This document shows positions 33,900 through 43,094 of a DNA stretch of 64,000 nt, piece by piece. How positions within the stretch are numbered: position 1 is the stretch's first letter; each line of letters opens with the position of its first letter. This DNA is from an uncultured Bdellovibrionales bacterium. GTDB lineage: Bacteria > Bdellovibrionota > Bdellovibrionia > Bdellovibrionales > Bdellovibrionaceae. The notes beneath the pieces were generated by a model. The model saw nothing but the letters and a program-made list of their open reading frames with translations. It did not search any database and had not been told where the DNA came from. Both the position numbers and the translations under genes were made by a program. The stretch lies in NCBI GenBank assembly GCA_903926205.1, contig CAIYID010000003.1, positions 35,010 to 99,009 on the forward strand, in the 5' to 3' direction.

Positions 33900-34748
33900 A
33901 TGACAAACACAACGAATGAGATTTCAGATTTTTCCGATGAGCCAAAGCGCCGCTGGACAATGCATATTTATATACTTCCCAATTTAGTGACAACAGGGAA
34001 TATTTTCTTTGGTTTTTTTGCCGTGATACAATCAATTAAAGGGGAGTTTTTACAAGCTGCTTACGCGATCGTGGCTGCGGCAATTTTTGATTTAATGGAT
34101 GGCCGTTTGGCACGATTGACTCGATCGACTTCAAAGTTTGGTGCGGAGTATGATTCCTTGTGCGATCTCATCAGTTTTGGAATGGCTCCAGCGGTTTTGC
34201 TCTATCAATGGGGCTTGAGTCCCTTTGGTCGCTTGGGTTGGCTTGCTTGTTTTCTTTATTTGACCTGCGGGGCTTTGCGTTTGGCTCGTTTCAACGTTCA
34301 AGCCAATGTCGTGGAAAAAGCTTACTTCCAGGGTTTGCCGATTCCAATGGCGGCAGGAATTGTCGCGAGCTCGGTTTTAGCTTTTCGTGATTTGGATCTG
34401 AATCCCACAGGAAATTATTTGCTCTTGGGAATGACTTTTCTTTTGGCATTCGTCATGGTGTCCACTTTCAAATATCGAAGCTTTAAGGATCTGGATTTGA
34501 AAGAGCGCTTGCCCTTCAAATATTTAGTTTTGGCTGTGACAATTGTGGTGATCGTGGCTCTTCGACCTGAAGTGAATTTGTTTTTATTATTTCTGACCTA
34601 TGCCTCTCTGGGTGCCATGGCGGGAGTTTTCAAATTTGGAAAAAAACGAATTCGTCACAATGTCTACCTTCCTGCGCAAAATCATCATGATCCGGATTTG
34701 ATCGAAGAGGAAGAGGAAGAAAGCCCAAAAACTCCAGAGAAAAAATAG
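33900..34748 (+). CDS. pssA: CDP-diacylglycerol-serine O-phosphatidyltransferase
   Basis: A 282-residue membrane enzyme of the CDP-alcohol phosphatidyltransferase family. The catalytic motif is present (FDLMDGRLARLTRSTSKFGAEYDSLCD, residues about 60-90, with the DGxxAR...G...D...D spacing). ILPNLVTTGNIFFGFFA and RLARFNV further mark PssA. It makes phosphatidylserine, the precursor of phosphatidylethanolamine. An acidic tail (EEEEEESPKTPEKK region) closes the protein. AGGA is 5 bases before the chosen ATG; earlier TTG/ATG codons (33885, 33894) are possible. Confidence 0.92.
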   Translation: MTNTTNEISDFSDEPKRRWTMHIYILPNLVTTGNIFFGFFAVIQSIKGEFLQAAYAIVAAAIFDLMDGRLARLTRSTSKFGAEYDSLCDLISFGMAPAVLLYQWGLSPFGRLGWLACFLYLTCGALRLARFNVQANVVEKAYFQGLPIPMAAGIVASSVLAFRDLDLNPTGNYLLLGMTFLLAFVMVSTFKYRSFKDLDLKERLPFKYLVLAVTIVVIVALRPEVNLFLLFLTYASLGAMAGVFKFGKKRIRHNVYLPAQNHHDPDLIEEEEEESPKTPEKK

Positions 34749-34789
34749 GAGTTTGTTTAAAGGCGACAGAAAGCAAAGAGTGAGGAAAA

Positions 34790-35800
34790 ATGAATTCAAA
34801 AAAACTTAAAGTGGGAGTGGTGGGCGCCACAGGTATGGTCGGAACGGCCTTCACAAGTCTTTTGACAGAGCGCCGATTTCCTCTCGACAACTTAAAGCTT
34901 TTTGCAAGTGATAAATCCTTAGGACAAATACTTGAAGTTCAAGGACGAAATTTTGTTGTAGAAATTTTAAAGCCAGGTTGTTTCCATGGCTTGGATTTGG
35001 TTTTTTTCTCCTCGAGTGAGGAGATCAGTCAAGAGTGGGCGCCACAGGCCGTCAAAGCGGGCGCTTTTGTGGTCGATAATTCCGCAGCTTTCCGGATGGA
35101 TAGCAGTAAAATTTTATGTGTTCCTGAGGTCAACGGTGATTTACTCGATCAAGTGAAAAAAACTCCGCAAATCATTGCCAATCCTAATTGCACGACCATT
35201 CAGCTTGTTGTGGCTCTGAATCCTTTATTGAAAAATTTTGGCATTTCTGAAATTCGCGTAGCCAGTTATCAAGCCGTGAGCGGTGCTGGCATCGAAGCTT
35301 ATAATGAGTTATTGGGGCAAGTCACTGAGTCCAAGCCGCAGGCGAAGGTTTTTCCTCACCCGATTGCATTCAATTGTATTCCTCAAATTGGCTCTTTCCA
35401 GGAAAACGGATTTACTGGCGAAGAGATCAAAGTGATGAAAGAAACTCCTAAAATTTTAAGACAAGAAAAAATTAAAGTGAGTGCTTTTACCGTGCGAGTG
35501 CCGGTGTTGAATGCTCATGCAGAAGCAGTTTGGGTCACACTGAATCAGTCGACTGAGAAAACTCAATTGCTCGAGATTTGGCGCAAAGCTCCGGGTGTGG
35601 TGATCGAAGATGATGTTAAAGAAGGATTGTATCCTCAGCAATATAAAGTTTCCGGAAAAGATGCTGTCTATGTCGGTAGAATTCATCGAGATTTGGATGA
35701 TGATAAAACTTGGCTGCTTTGGGTGGTCGCCGATAATATTCGAAAAGGCGCGGCTTTGAATGGAATACAAATAGCTGAGCGAATTTTTGACATCCACTGA
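34790..35800 (+). CDS. asd: Aspartate-semialdehyde dehydrogenase
   Basis: A 336-residue Asd. It has the Rossmann motif VGVVGATGMVGTAFTSLL, VVDNSAAFRMD, the nucleophile region NPNCTTIQL (Cys about 132), the SGAGIEAYNEL segment and the late HAEAVWV. It makes aspartate semialdehyde for lysine, diaminopimelate, threonine and methionine. GAGGAAAA precedes the ATG. It follows pssA by 41 bases and probably shares its message. Confidence 0.96.
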   Translation: MNSKKLKVGVVGATGMVGTAFTSLLTERRFPLDNLKLFASDKSLGQILEVQGRNFVVEILKPGCFHGLDLVFFSSSEEISQEWAPQAVKAGAFVVDNSAAFRMDSSKILCVPEVNGDLLDQVKKTPQIIANPNCTTIQLVVALNPLLKNFGISEIRVASYQAVSGAGIEAYNELLGQVTESKPQAKVFPHPIAFNCIPQIGSFQENGFTGEEIKVMKETPKILRQEKIKVSAFTVRVPVLNAHAEAVWVTLNQSTEKTQLLEIWRKAPGVVIEDDVKEGLYPQQYKVSGKDAVYVGRIHRDLDDDKTWLLWVVADNIRKGAALNGIQIAERIFDIH

Positions 35801-35807
35801 ATCGCAT

Positions 35808-35830
35808 GCTGCAATTAATTTATGCAGCTT
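35808..35830 (+). terminator. Hairpin after asd, overlapping the next start codon
   Basis: A 6-base stem (GCTGCA / TGCAGC, 9-base loop) followed by TTTCTT sits just beyond asd. Its second arm contains the ATG proposed for the next gene, so it may be a terminator or hide that start. Confidence 0.35.
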
Positions 35831-37246
35831 TCTTCAACAAATTTAAGAGCTCCCAAATTGACGGTTTTCAAACTGAGAAGTGTTTTGTTTTTAGTACTTT
35901 TTTATTCGATGTTTTTACTGAGTGCGAATTCGGCCTTGGCGACGATCACATTGTCATTTCAGGGTAATAATTTTTTCACGCCAATTTCAACGACTAATCC
36001 CGTAATTTATATGGGAATGACTGATCATAATAACTGCTCAGGATTTCTTTGTGATAGTTGTGCTTCATCAGCTCAGGATTTTAGTCCAAATGCCACCTGT
36101 AGTGTTCGCGATATTCATACGACAGACAATTTAACGATCACGGTAAATGATTCTGGTGATACAGGTTTTAAAGATGGCTGTCTTTATTACTCTGGCAGTG
36201 GAGGCGGAACGACCACCACGAGTTGGAATCAAATCACGACTAATTTTTCATTCTCTGGAAATACGGCAACTATTTTACTTCAAATGGGCAATGTTTGTTC
36301 AATGATTGGTGCAACAACCACTTGCACCACAAGCAATAAAGGCACGTTAAGTATTGGTTGGACAGCATCGCCCTGCGCTGGTACGCCGACAATTACATCC
36401 AGCGTTCAAATTGCTTTTCGATATGTCAATGGATCTGCAACAGGCGGTAGTAATCTTCCAGTTTCTTGGGGCTGTACTGGCGGAAGTTTAACGACTGATT
36501 TAGAAGGAATTTGCAATTTTGTTTTATTTCCTGGTGACGGTAAGGCCTTTATTAATGCCGTTGAAGTTGATCCTTCCAATACCGGCTTAAGTGTTCCGAA
36601 TTTAAATGCGGGGAATTTCAGCGGCACAGGGGTGGCAGATCCTAGTGGGATCATATATTCTGGTTTAGCAATTTTTGCTACAGAGGTTGGGCCCACGTCT
36701 TTCAAAACATCAACAGACAGTGCTATTTTGACTTTACAGAGTGCCAAAGGGTTGATCTCTCCCAAGTACATTGATGGACTTACTAATGGTACTCCATACT
36801 TTATCGGTTTAGCGAGTGTTGATCAGGCCGGAATTCTGACTTACTTTGGTGATAGCTCTTTGGACCCAACACACCTGAAGGTTACTCCAGAGCCGGTGTA
36901 TGGTTTACTCAATGGGCAAGGTTGTTTTATTGCGACGGCGGCTTATGGCTCTATGATGGCTCCGGAGGTCGATACTTTTCGAAAATTTCGTGGAAAATTT
37001 TTGATGTCTTCAGAATTGGGCCGCTGGTTTTCTCGAACTTACTACAAATATTCACCACCTTTGGCTGAGATTATTCACCAAAGTGAAGCTTTGAAATTTT
37101 TGGCAAGGCTTGTTTTGTTGCCGATGCTTCTGTTTGTGCAGCTGAGTTTGCAATTCGGAATTGTTACGGCCGGTGTTTTCTCCGTTTTGTTATTACTTTC
37201 CCTTTTCATGATAACTCGATGGTATCGACTGCGAAGGTTAGCATGA
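35822..37246 (+). CDS. CFI-box sorted surface protein
   Basis: A 474-residue exported protein. A long N-region leads to a signal peptide cleaved near SANSALA (about residue 40). The body (40-360) is Ser/Thr/Gly/Cys-rich and beta-strand-like with repeated Cys pairs. Near 366 comes the motif CFIATAAYGS, then a conserved stretch with FRKFRGKFL and a terminal pair of membrane helices plus RRLA. This end is the CFI-box C-terminal sorting signal of exported proteins in bdellovibrios and relatives. The protein is expected on the surface. There is no ribosome site before the ATG at 35822, so the start is uncertain (a TTG at 35858 is possible). The gene overlaps the next by 4 bases. Confidence 0.75.
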   Translation: MQLSSTNLRAPKLTVFKLRSVLFLVLFYSMFLLSANSALATITLSFQGNNFFTPISTTNPVIYMGMTDHNNCSGFLCDSCASSAQDFSPNATCSVRDIHTTDNLTITVNDSGDTGFKDGCLYYSGSGGGTTTTSWNQITTNFSFSGNTATILLQMGNVCSMIGATTTCTTSNKGTLSIGWTASPCAGTPTITSSVQIAFRYVNGSATGGSNLPVSWGCTGGSLTTDLEGICNFVLFPGDGKAFINAVEVDPSNTGLSVPNLNAGNFSGTGVADPSGIIYSGLAIFATEVGPTSFKTSTDSAILTLQSAKGLISPKYIDGLTNGTPYFIGLASVDQAGILTYFGDSSLDPTHLKVTPEPVYGLLNGQGCFIATAAYGSMMAPEVDTFRKFRGKFLMSSELGRWFSRTYYKYSPPLAEIIHQSEALKFLARLVLLPMLLFVQLSLQFGIVTAGVFSVLLLLSLFMITRWYRLRRLA

Positions 37247-38154
37247 ATATTTTTTTATCGAAGGGTATTTTCAATTCCAGTAAAATGACTTTTTCAGTGG
37301 CGGCATTGTTCGCTCTGATGTTGGTGAACTCTTCGCAGGTTTTTGCTCAGGAAAATAAAGAAAATGAAACTTCAAAGGAAGAGCTGACTCTGTCGGAAAC
37401 GCCGCCGACCATAGCGCCATCGCCTTCAATATCCGGTGGCGACCAGGGTCTTGCGAGTGAAAGAGTGATTCAGATTCATCATCCGAATGCAGCTAAAGGA
37501 TTAATTCGTATTAATGAGGACAAGTCCTATCAATACAGAGTGAAATTGCACGATAAATCAAGTGCGGCTTCTTTTGGAGTTTCTGTGTTGACGTCACCGA
37601 AGGTTTCAAACTCTGTCAATGGGACAAAAATTACTTATAACTCCATGTACGGAGCTGGGGATCTTTATGGAGTACAGGCTAATTACGAGTGGATTCCTAT
37701 CCGTAAATTAGGATCTTGGGGCGTGATTTTTGAAACAGGCTTAAGCATGTCCCACGGAAATGGAATCTTAGCGAGCTCGCCACCTGAAGCCTCCCAGGAA
37801 ACATATACTCTTTTTATTGTTCCACTGACGGCCATGCTGAAATATCGATTCGAGTATATGCGTAAGCAATGGTTCGTGCCTTATATAGAGGGCGGCGCCA
37901 CTTATTATGGATTGGCGGAACTCCGCAGTGATAGTAAACAAACCAATGTTGCGGGCTCCCCGGCGGCAGGAGGTGGTGGAGGTATTGCTATCAATATTTC
38001 AAAAGGAGATTCTGCTTCAGTTTTCAATTTAGATCGCGAATATGGAATCTCTGATTTATGGTTAAATATTGAAGCCAGAGTGATGGCGGGGTTGAAGCCA
38101 GAATTGGATTTTACCAATACGACGATTAATGTTGGCGTCACTGTTGATTACTAA
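37243..38154 (+). CDS. Exported outer-membrane-type protein
   Basis: A 303-residue protein from the ATG at 37243 (ATGA overlap with the CFI-box gene). The signal peptide ends near NSSQVFA. After a Pro/Ser/Glu-rich linker (35-80) the mature part is beta-rich (KITYNSMYGAGDLYGVQANYEW, RKLGSWGVIFETG), ending TTINVGVTVDY with a terminal aromatic, typical of 8-strand barrels. No family is recognised. It may be the membrane partner of the CFI-box protein, from coupling (inference). Confidence 0.6.
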   Translation: MNIFLSKGIFNSSKMTFSVAALFALMLVNSSQVFAQENKENETSKEELTLSETPPTIAPSPSISGGDQGLASERVIQIHHPNAAKGLIRINEDKSYQYRVKLHDKSSAASFGVSVLTSPKVSNSVNGTKITYNSMYGAGDLYGVQANYEWIPIRKLGSWGVIFETGLSMSHGNGILASSPPEASQETYTLFIVPLTAMLKYRFEYMRKQWFVPYIEGGATYYGLAELRSDSKQTNVAGSPAAGGGGGIAINISKGDSASVFNLDREYGISDLWLNIEARVMAGLKPELDFTNTTINVGVTVDY

Positions 38155-38939
38155 TGGCTCGAATTAAACTGATTATTTCTTATGACGGCACAGACTATTG
38201 CGGGTGGCAGAAGCAAAAAGATCATAAATTTGCTTCAGAGTTACCAAGCATTCAAGAAACCCTAGAAAAAGCTTTAGAGAAAATTTTTCGTCATCCGATT
38301 GGTTTGAGTGCCTCTGGGCGAACGGACGCGGGAGTTCATGCGGTGGCTCAGGTCACTCATTTCGACACTGAACGACGCTTGCCTCAAGATCTTTGTTGGG
38401 CCTTGCGTTCGATTTTACCACCGTCGATTGTTGCTAAAAAAGCGTTTACGGCTCCTGATGAGTTTCACTCGACGACCTCAGCAACAAAAAAAACTTATAG
38501 ATATTGGGTTTGGAATCACCCGCGGGCGACGGCTCTTTTGGGGCGCTACAGTTGGTGGATCAGGCAGGAACTAGACCTTGCTCATCTTAACGCAAGTGCT
38601 AAATATTTGATTGGAGAGCAGGATTTTGAAAGCTTTAGGAGCATGGGAACACCTGTAAAAACCACAATTCGGGAGCTTTTTTCAGCCCAATGGACTCGTC
38701 GCCAATCAGGCATCGTTCAGTTTGAAGTGACCGGTACTGGCTTTATGAAGCAAATGGTGAGGAACCTGGTTGGTACTCAGGTAAATTTAGCTGTAAAGGA
38801 ACTGGACTCAAGTCAGATGTTAACGATTTTACAGGCAAAGGACCGGCGAGCCGCCGGTACAACGGCTCCATCACAGGGATTATTTCTAAAAAAAGTTTAT
38901 TATCCCAAGAACCTTGACATTAAGTGCCGTCAAATTTAA
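38154..38939 (+). CDS. truA: tRNA pseudouridine synthase A
   Basis: A 261-residue TruA. It has ISYDGTDYCGWQKQ, the catalytic Asp in SGRTDAGVHAVAQVTHFDT, and the late MVRNLVGTQ. It converts U38-40 in the anticodon stem of many tRNAs. It overlaps the stop of the preceding gene by one base (TAATG). The rplM promoter candidate lies at its 3' end. Confidence 0.96.
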   Translation: MARIKLIISYDGTDYCGWQKQKDHKFASELPSIQETLEKALEKIFRHPIGLSASGRTDAGVHAVAQVTHFDTERRLPQDLCWALRSILPPSIVAKKAFTAPDEFHSTTSATKKTYRYWVWNHPRATALLGRYSWWIRQELDLAHLNASAKYLIGEQDFESFRSMGTPVKTTIRELFSAQWTRRQSGIVQFEVTGTGFMKQMVRNLVGTQVNLAVKELDSSQMLTILQAKDRRAAGTTAPSQGLFLKKVYYPKNLDIKCRQI

Positions 38940-38942
38940 AAA
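38914..38942 (+). promoter_or_regulatory. Possible promoter of rplM-rpsI
   Basis: TTGACA (consensus -35) is followed after 17 bases by TAAAAA (4 of 6 to the -10), at the truA 3' end and 150 bases upstream of rplM. The long leader that would result could carry ribosomal-protein autoregulation. By eye only. Confidence 0.35.
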
Positions 38943-39090
38943 CCTTCATTCACTGCCTGAATTTCGCTGTGTTTCTCTCCCGTTAGAAATGCTGAAGAAT
39001 TTGGGTTTTAGTTTCTGTGAAAACTATGATTGTCCGGTAAGCAGTAGTGATTGGTAGATAGAGAAAGTTTTGAAAATTTTTGGAGACAAT

Positions 39091-39534
39091 ATGCAAACTA
39101 AGTTTGTTGCAAAAGAAGATACAGAAAGAAACTGGTGGATCATCGATGCCGCTAATCAACGCGTCGGTCGAATCGCGACTCAAATTGCCGTACTTTTACG
39201 CGGTAAACACAAGCCGTCATTCACTCCTAACCAGGATAACGGGGATTTCGTTGTTGTGATCAACACTGCGAAAATGGAATTAACAGGAACTAAGTGGAAA
39301 GATAAAAAGTATTATCGCCACAGTCGTTTCTTCGGGTCGATGAAAGAAAAAACAGCAGAACAAAAACGTGCTGAAGATCCTGCTTTCGTTATGGAAGATG
39401 CTGTTAAGGGCATGTTGCCAGACGCACGCTTGTCTTATTCTCTTCTCGAAAAAATGAAAGCTTACCCAGGGGCTGAGCATCCTCATGCGGCACAAAAGCC
39501 ACAACCTTGGAAAGTTCCTACTAAGAAAAAATAA
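39091..39534 (+). CDS. rplM: 50S ribosomal protein L13
   Basis: A 147-residue L13. The motif run WWIIDAANQRVGRIATQIA, LRGKHKPSFTPNQDNGDFVVVINTAK, YRHSRFFG, DAVKGMLP and AYPGAEHPHAAQKP is diagnostic. The ATG at 39091 is preceded by GGAGA; an ATG-like start 21 bases upstream adds residues absent from L13. It pairs with rpsI as in most bacteria. Confidence 0.97.
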   Translation: MQTKFVAKEDTERNWWIIDAANQRVGRIATQIAVLLRGKHKPSFTPNQDNGDFVVVINTAKMELTGTKWKDKKYYRHSRFFGSMKEKTAEQKRAEDPAFVMEDAVKGMLPDARLSYSLLEKMKAYPGAEHPHAAQKPQPWKVPTKKK

Positions 39535-39590
39535 TTTTAGACGGAGATCTTCTTCGAAGAGATTTCTGCAAAAGATAAAGAAGGATTAAA

Positions 39591-39986
39591 ATGGCTACAG
39601 AAAAAGTATTTTATGCAACTGGAAGAAGAAAAACGAGCACGGCTCGCGTTTTCATGAAGCCTGGCAAAGGAACCTTGATCATCAATGGTTTGAAAGCGGA
39701 CGAATATTTGAAACGTATGCAATCAAAAATGGTGATTTTGCAACCTTTCGAAACAGTCAGCCAAATGGGAAAATTTGATATTGATGTGACTGTTGTTGGT
39801 GGTGGTGAAAATGGTCAAGCTGGTGCGATCCGCTTAGGAATTGCTCGTGCTTTGACAGCATTTGATCCTACATTTCGTCCGCCTTTGAAAAAAATCGGAT
39901 ATTTGACACGGGATCCACGTGAAGTTGAGCGTAAAAAATACGGTAAAGCGGGCGCTCGTCGTCGTTACCAATACTCAAAACGTTAA
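39591..39986 (+). CDS. rpsI: 30S ribosomal protein S9
   Basis: A 131-residue S9 with the entry YATGRRKTSTARVF, GGGENGQAGAIRLGIARAL, LTRDPREVERKKYGKAGARRRYQYSKR at the C-terminus, whose last Arg contacts the P-site tRNA. It follows rplM by 56 bases and is closed by a strong terminator. Confidence 0.98.
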   Translation: MATEKVFYATGRRKTSTARVFMKPGKGTLIINGLKADEYLKRMQSKMVILQPFETVSQMGKFDIDVTVVGGGENGQAGAIRLGIARALTAFDPTFRPPLKKIGYLTRDPREVERKKYGKAGARRRYQYSKR

Positions 39987-40074
39987 TCTTGTCGAAGCTC
40001 TCTTGGGTCTACCTTGGAGAGCTCTTCTTGGATTGTTTCAAGAAGCACAAGAAAACACATGCAACTCTGCAAAC

Positions 40075-40101
40075 AAAAGCTCAGGGAGACCTGGGCTTTT
40101 T
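40075..40101 (+). terminator. Rho-independent terminator after rpsI
   Basis: Stem GCTCAGG / CCTGGGC with a GAGA tetraloop, preceded by AAAA and followed by TTTTTG, about 90 bases after rpsI. Classic shape. Confidence 0.85.
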
Positions 40102-40175
40102 GTTTGTGAAATCAATTAATCAGGTTAACAAATCAAAAATTCAGTACAACAATCCAAATAAACATGAGGTGTTGT

Positions 40176-40943
40176 ATGGATTATTTATCTGTCATTGTTA
40201 TTTTAGGAGTTCTTCTTTTTTTCTCTGGAGCTCGTGTTGCCAATCAATATGAGCGGGCAGTCCGTTTTCGGTTAGGAAAATATGTAGGGACTTGCGGACC
40301 TGGATTTTTTTGGATTGCTCCCATGTTGGAATGGGTGGTGAAGGTAGATTTGCGAACCATTACAGCTTCCGTTGAACAGCAAGAAGCCATTACAAAAGAC
40401 AATGTGCCCATCAAAGTTTCAACGGTGATTTGGTATCGCGCTGTCGATCCAGAAAAAGCGGTGATTGAAGTGATGGATGTTCGCGCAGCAGTTGTACAGG
40501 TTGCTCTGACGACGCAAAGAACTTTGATTGGTCAGTACACCATGGATGATGTGCTCAAGGAGCAAGCGATACTTTCAAAACAAATGGCAACCACCATTGA
40601 TTTGGCTACAGAACCTTGGGGTGTCAAAGTCGAACGTGTGGAAATGAAGAATGTTGAGATCCCGGTTTCTATGCAGAATGTGATGGCTCAGGAGGCTGAG
40701 GCTTTGAGGGAAAAGCGCGCGCGAATCATTAAAGCCGAAGCGGAAAAAGAAGCCGCATTACGACTTTGTGAGGCGGCAGAAATGATCGCAAAAGCGCCGG
40801 TGGCTTTGGAGCTTCGTCGAATGCAAATGATCACCGAAGTCGGCGCTGATCAAAACACGACGACGATCATAATGATGCCAAGCGAATTTGTTTCCATGGC
40901 ATCAGGTATTGCACAAATCGGAAAAAGCCTCGCAAAAAATTGA
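40176..40943 (+). CDS. Slipin (SPFH/band 7 stomatin-like protein)
   Basis: A 255-residue membrane protein. N-terminal helix (3-22), then the SPFH domain with NQYERAVRFRLGKYVGTCGPGFFWIAP, VPIKVSTVIWYRAVDPEKAVIEV, TLIGQYTMDDVL and WGVKVERVEMKNVEIP. A charged coiled coil rich in Glu/Ala (EAEALREKRARIIKAEAEKEAA) follows. Slipins form ring or cage scaffolds in lipid microdomains. The ATG at 40176 is preceded by GAGGT. No NfeD-type partner protease is adjacent. Confidence 0.92.
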   Translation: MDYLSVIVILGVLLFFSGARVANQYERAVRFRLGKYVGTCGPGFFWIAPMLEWVVKVDLRTITASVEQQEAITKDNVPIKVSTVIWYRAVDPEKAVIEVMDVRAAVVQVALTTQRTLIGQYTMDDVLKEQAILSKQMATTIDLATEPWGVKVERVEMKNVEIPVSMQNVMAQEAEALREKRARIIKAEAEKEAALRLCEAAEMIAKAPVALELRRMQMITEVGADQNTTTIIMMPSEFVSMASGIAQIGKSLAKN

Positions 40944-40993
40944 AGAAGCTTTTTTGTAAACCAAAATCAGAAGTTAAAAATAAGGAACAAAAA

Positions 40994-41281
40994 ATGTTTT
41001 TAATAGAAACTACCTATGTAAAATCAATTGAAGAAGTTGATCGTTTATTAACTTTACATCGCAATTTTTTGGAAACTCATTATCAAAAGGGAAATTTGAT
41101 TTGCTCTGGTCCGAAAAATCCTCGGGTTGGAGGCCTTCTTCTAACACGATTTAAAACCCTGGCCGAGGTTGAAGAGTTCGCTCAGCACGATCCATTTTAT
41201 ATTGAGGGAATTGCGACTTACCGGATTATTGAATTTAATCCGGTGAAGTCTGCCTCCGAATTTCAAATTTTATTGAAATAG
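40994..41281 (+). CDS. YciI-family protein
   Basis: A 95-residue YciI-like (ferredoxin-like fold) protein. Residues FLIETTYVKSIEEVDRLLTLHRNFLETHYQKGNLICSGPKNPRVGGLLL contain the family His and the SGP motif; HDPFYIEGIATYRIIEF is the closing segment with the Asp-Pro-Phe signature. Family members may be dehydratases or chlorodienelactone-type enzymes; exact role unknown. The ATG at 40994 has AAGGAA upstream. It overlaps the convergent pepA by 12 bases. Confidence 0.85.
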   Translation: MFLIETTYVKSIEEVDRLLTLHRNFLETHYQKGNLICSGPKNPRVGGLLLTRFKTLAEVEEFAQHDPFYIEGIATYRIIEFNPVKSASEFQILLK

Positions 41282-42781
41282 TTTTGCGAGCTCTACAAAG
41301 GTGCGAACCAAAACTCCACTGGCTCCTTTTTTCGAACAATAAGGCAATCGGTTTCCAACAGACCAACCGGTGCCAGCGATGTCAAAGTGAGCCCAAGGAA
41401 TAGATTCCTCTACAAATTGCTCTAAGAAAGCGGCCGCAGTCGCTGAGCCAGCTCCTTTTCCTGAGGACATATTTGAAAGATCCGCGAAGGTGCCTTTCAT
41501 GTCTTTTGTGTGGTGATCGCACAAAGGCAGGCGCCAAACGCATTCTCCAGATTTATCAGCAGCAGTTTGAATTTTTTTGTTGAGGGCCTCATTTTTTGTG
41601 AAGAATCCAGTGTGCGTGTTACCCAGTGCAACAACCATAGCTCCAGTCAGTGTTGCGGCATCGACCATCATTTGTGGGGCTTGCTCAGAGCCAAAGCAAA
41701 GGGCGTCTGACAAAATCAAACGACCTTCAGCATCTGTGTTATTCACTTCAAAAGTTTTTCCATTGCGAGCGGTGTGAATATCTCCGGGTTTTGTGGCTCC
41801 TCCTCCAGGCATATTTTCAGAGGCAGGCACAAGCGCAATGGCGTTGACTTTGAGCTTCAATTTTGCAATGGCTAAAAATCCACCGAGAACGTTAGCTCCG
41901 CCGCACATATCGTATTTCATCTCTTCCATTCCTCCGCCTGGCTTGATGCTGATTCCGCCGGAGTCAAAGGTAAGACCCTTGCCAACAAAAACGATGGGCT
42001 TTTTTGTTTTAGGTGCTCCATGGTAGCGTAAAATAATAAAGCGAGGCTCTTGATGTGAGCCTTGCGAAACGCCGTAAAGTCCGCCCATTTTTTCTTTCTT
42101 TATACGTGCGCGATCCCAAACTTCTGCTTTAATTCCTGTGCCTTTGATCGCTTCAACAATCGAGTCCGCCAAAATCGTTGGAGTCATCAAATTTCCTGGC
42201 ATATCGCCCAAACGACGGGAGTAGTTCACGCATTCAGATAAAATGAGAGCATCGCTGAAAGCTTTTTTTAGCGATGCTTCGGCTGCAAATTTTGTTTGCA
42301 AAGAAATTTTTGTAGCTGCTTTTTCTTCGTCGTCTTTCTTTTTTGTTTTCAACTCATCAAAACTATAATCAGAGAGCAGGAAGCCTTCGGTAAAAGCCTG
42401 CGTACAAAGAGCCAAATCTTTTTTCCCAATTCCGGCGCCATCCCACTGAACGTTGACGTCACTGGTTTTGAGAGATTTTACGGCGTTGTGAAGAGCGGAG
42501 GCTAATTGACGAAAAGTCTCATGTTTTTTATCGCTACCAAGGCCGAGCACAATCAGATGGGAATACCCGTCAACGGACAGAGCGCGAAACACAAGAGTTT
42601 CTTGAGCCTTTCCGGTGATGGTTTTATCATCAATTGTATCCTGTAGAAGTTTTTGTGCAGTTGGAGAAGAAATCTTCACCGAGGATAATTTTCCAGCTTT
42701 TTGAATTTGGGCAAACACGACCAAAGTCGAGCCTTTTGTTGGTTGATGTGTTTTAACAAGTTGTAGTGTTGAATTTTTCAT
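41270..42781 (-). CDS. pepA: Leucyl aminopeptidase (M17)
   Basis: A 503-residue cytosolic aminopeptidase with two zinc ions. An N-terminal macro-like domain is followed by the catalytic part: VGKGLTFDSGGISIKPGGGMEEMKYDMCGGA with the metal Lys and Asp, and NTDAEGRLILSDAL (M17 signature, with metal ligands). The C-terminal region has WRLPLC and the typical SGVGAGSAT-like loop (SSGKGAGSATAAAFLEQF). It hydrolyses N-terminal residues from peptides; in PepA-type enzymes a DNA-binding role is known but not judged here. Confidence 0.95.
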   Translation of the reverse strand: MKNSTLQLVKTHQPTKGSTLVVFAQIQKAGKLSSVKISSPTAQKLLQDTIDDKTITGKAQETLVFRALSVDGYSHLIVLGLGSDKKHETFRQLASALHNAVKSLKTSDVNVQWDGAGIGKKDLALCTQAFTEGFLLSDYSFDELKTKKKDDEEKAATKISLQTKFAAEASLKKAFSDALILSECVNYSRRLGDMPGNLMTPTILADSIVEAIKGTGIKAEVWDRARIKKEKMGGLYGVSQGSHQEPRFIILRYHGAPKTKKPIVFVGKGLTFDSGGISIKPGGGMEEMKYDMCGGANVLGGFLAIAKLKLKVNAIALVPASENMPGGGATKPGDIHTARNGKTFEVNNTDAEGRLILSDALCFGSEQAPQMMVDAATLTGAMVVALGNTHTGFFTKNEALNKKIQTAADKSGECVWRLPLCDHHTKDMKGTFADLSNMSSGKGAGSATAAAFLEQFVEESIPWAHFDIAGTGWSVGNRLPYCSKKGASGVLVRTFVELAKLFQ

Positions 42782-43094
42782 CGAAAAGAAGCTCCTTTTG
42801 AAAATAATTTTGGCACGGTCTATTCAATTCATCGCACCATTTTGAATCAAAAACCTAGCATAGCCTTAATTGTGGATAAAGAACTTTTCGTGATAAGAAG
42901 AAATCTGGCTTTGTGTGGATTTCTAGGAAAAGGAAGACTGATTCTTTTTGGGAATTTTCATTATTTTCAGTTTTATTTAAACTCCCGACCAAGGAAGATT
43001 AAGGTCCTGAGAAAAAAATCCGACAAAGACAAGGCAACTAAGACAGAATAACGAAGAGAACAACGCAACTGATCAGCATAAGAAGGAGACCACT
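42782..43094. other. Gap between pepA and clpP without a convincing gene
   Basis: This 313-base gap separates divergent pepA and clpP. It holds the clpP ribosome site (AGAAGGAGACC). A 69-codon frame (42842-43051) lacks a ribosome site and family features. No trigger factor gene (tig), which often precedes clpP, is present. Promoters for both genes should be here, but I see no clear consensus. Confidence 0.5.

Noticed and set aside
42842..43051. 69-codon frame between pepA and clpP
   Set aside because: No ribosome site, no family features and odd composition; it lies where promoters are expected.
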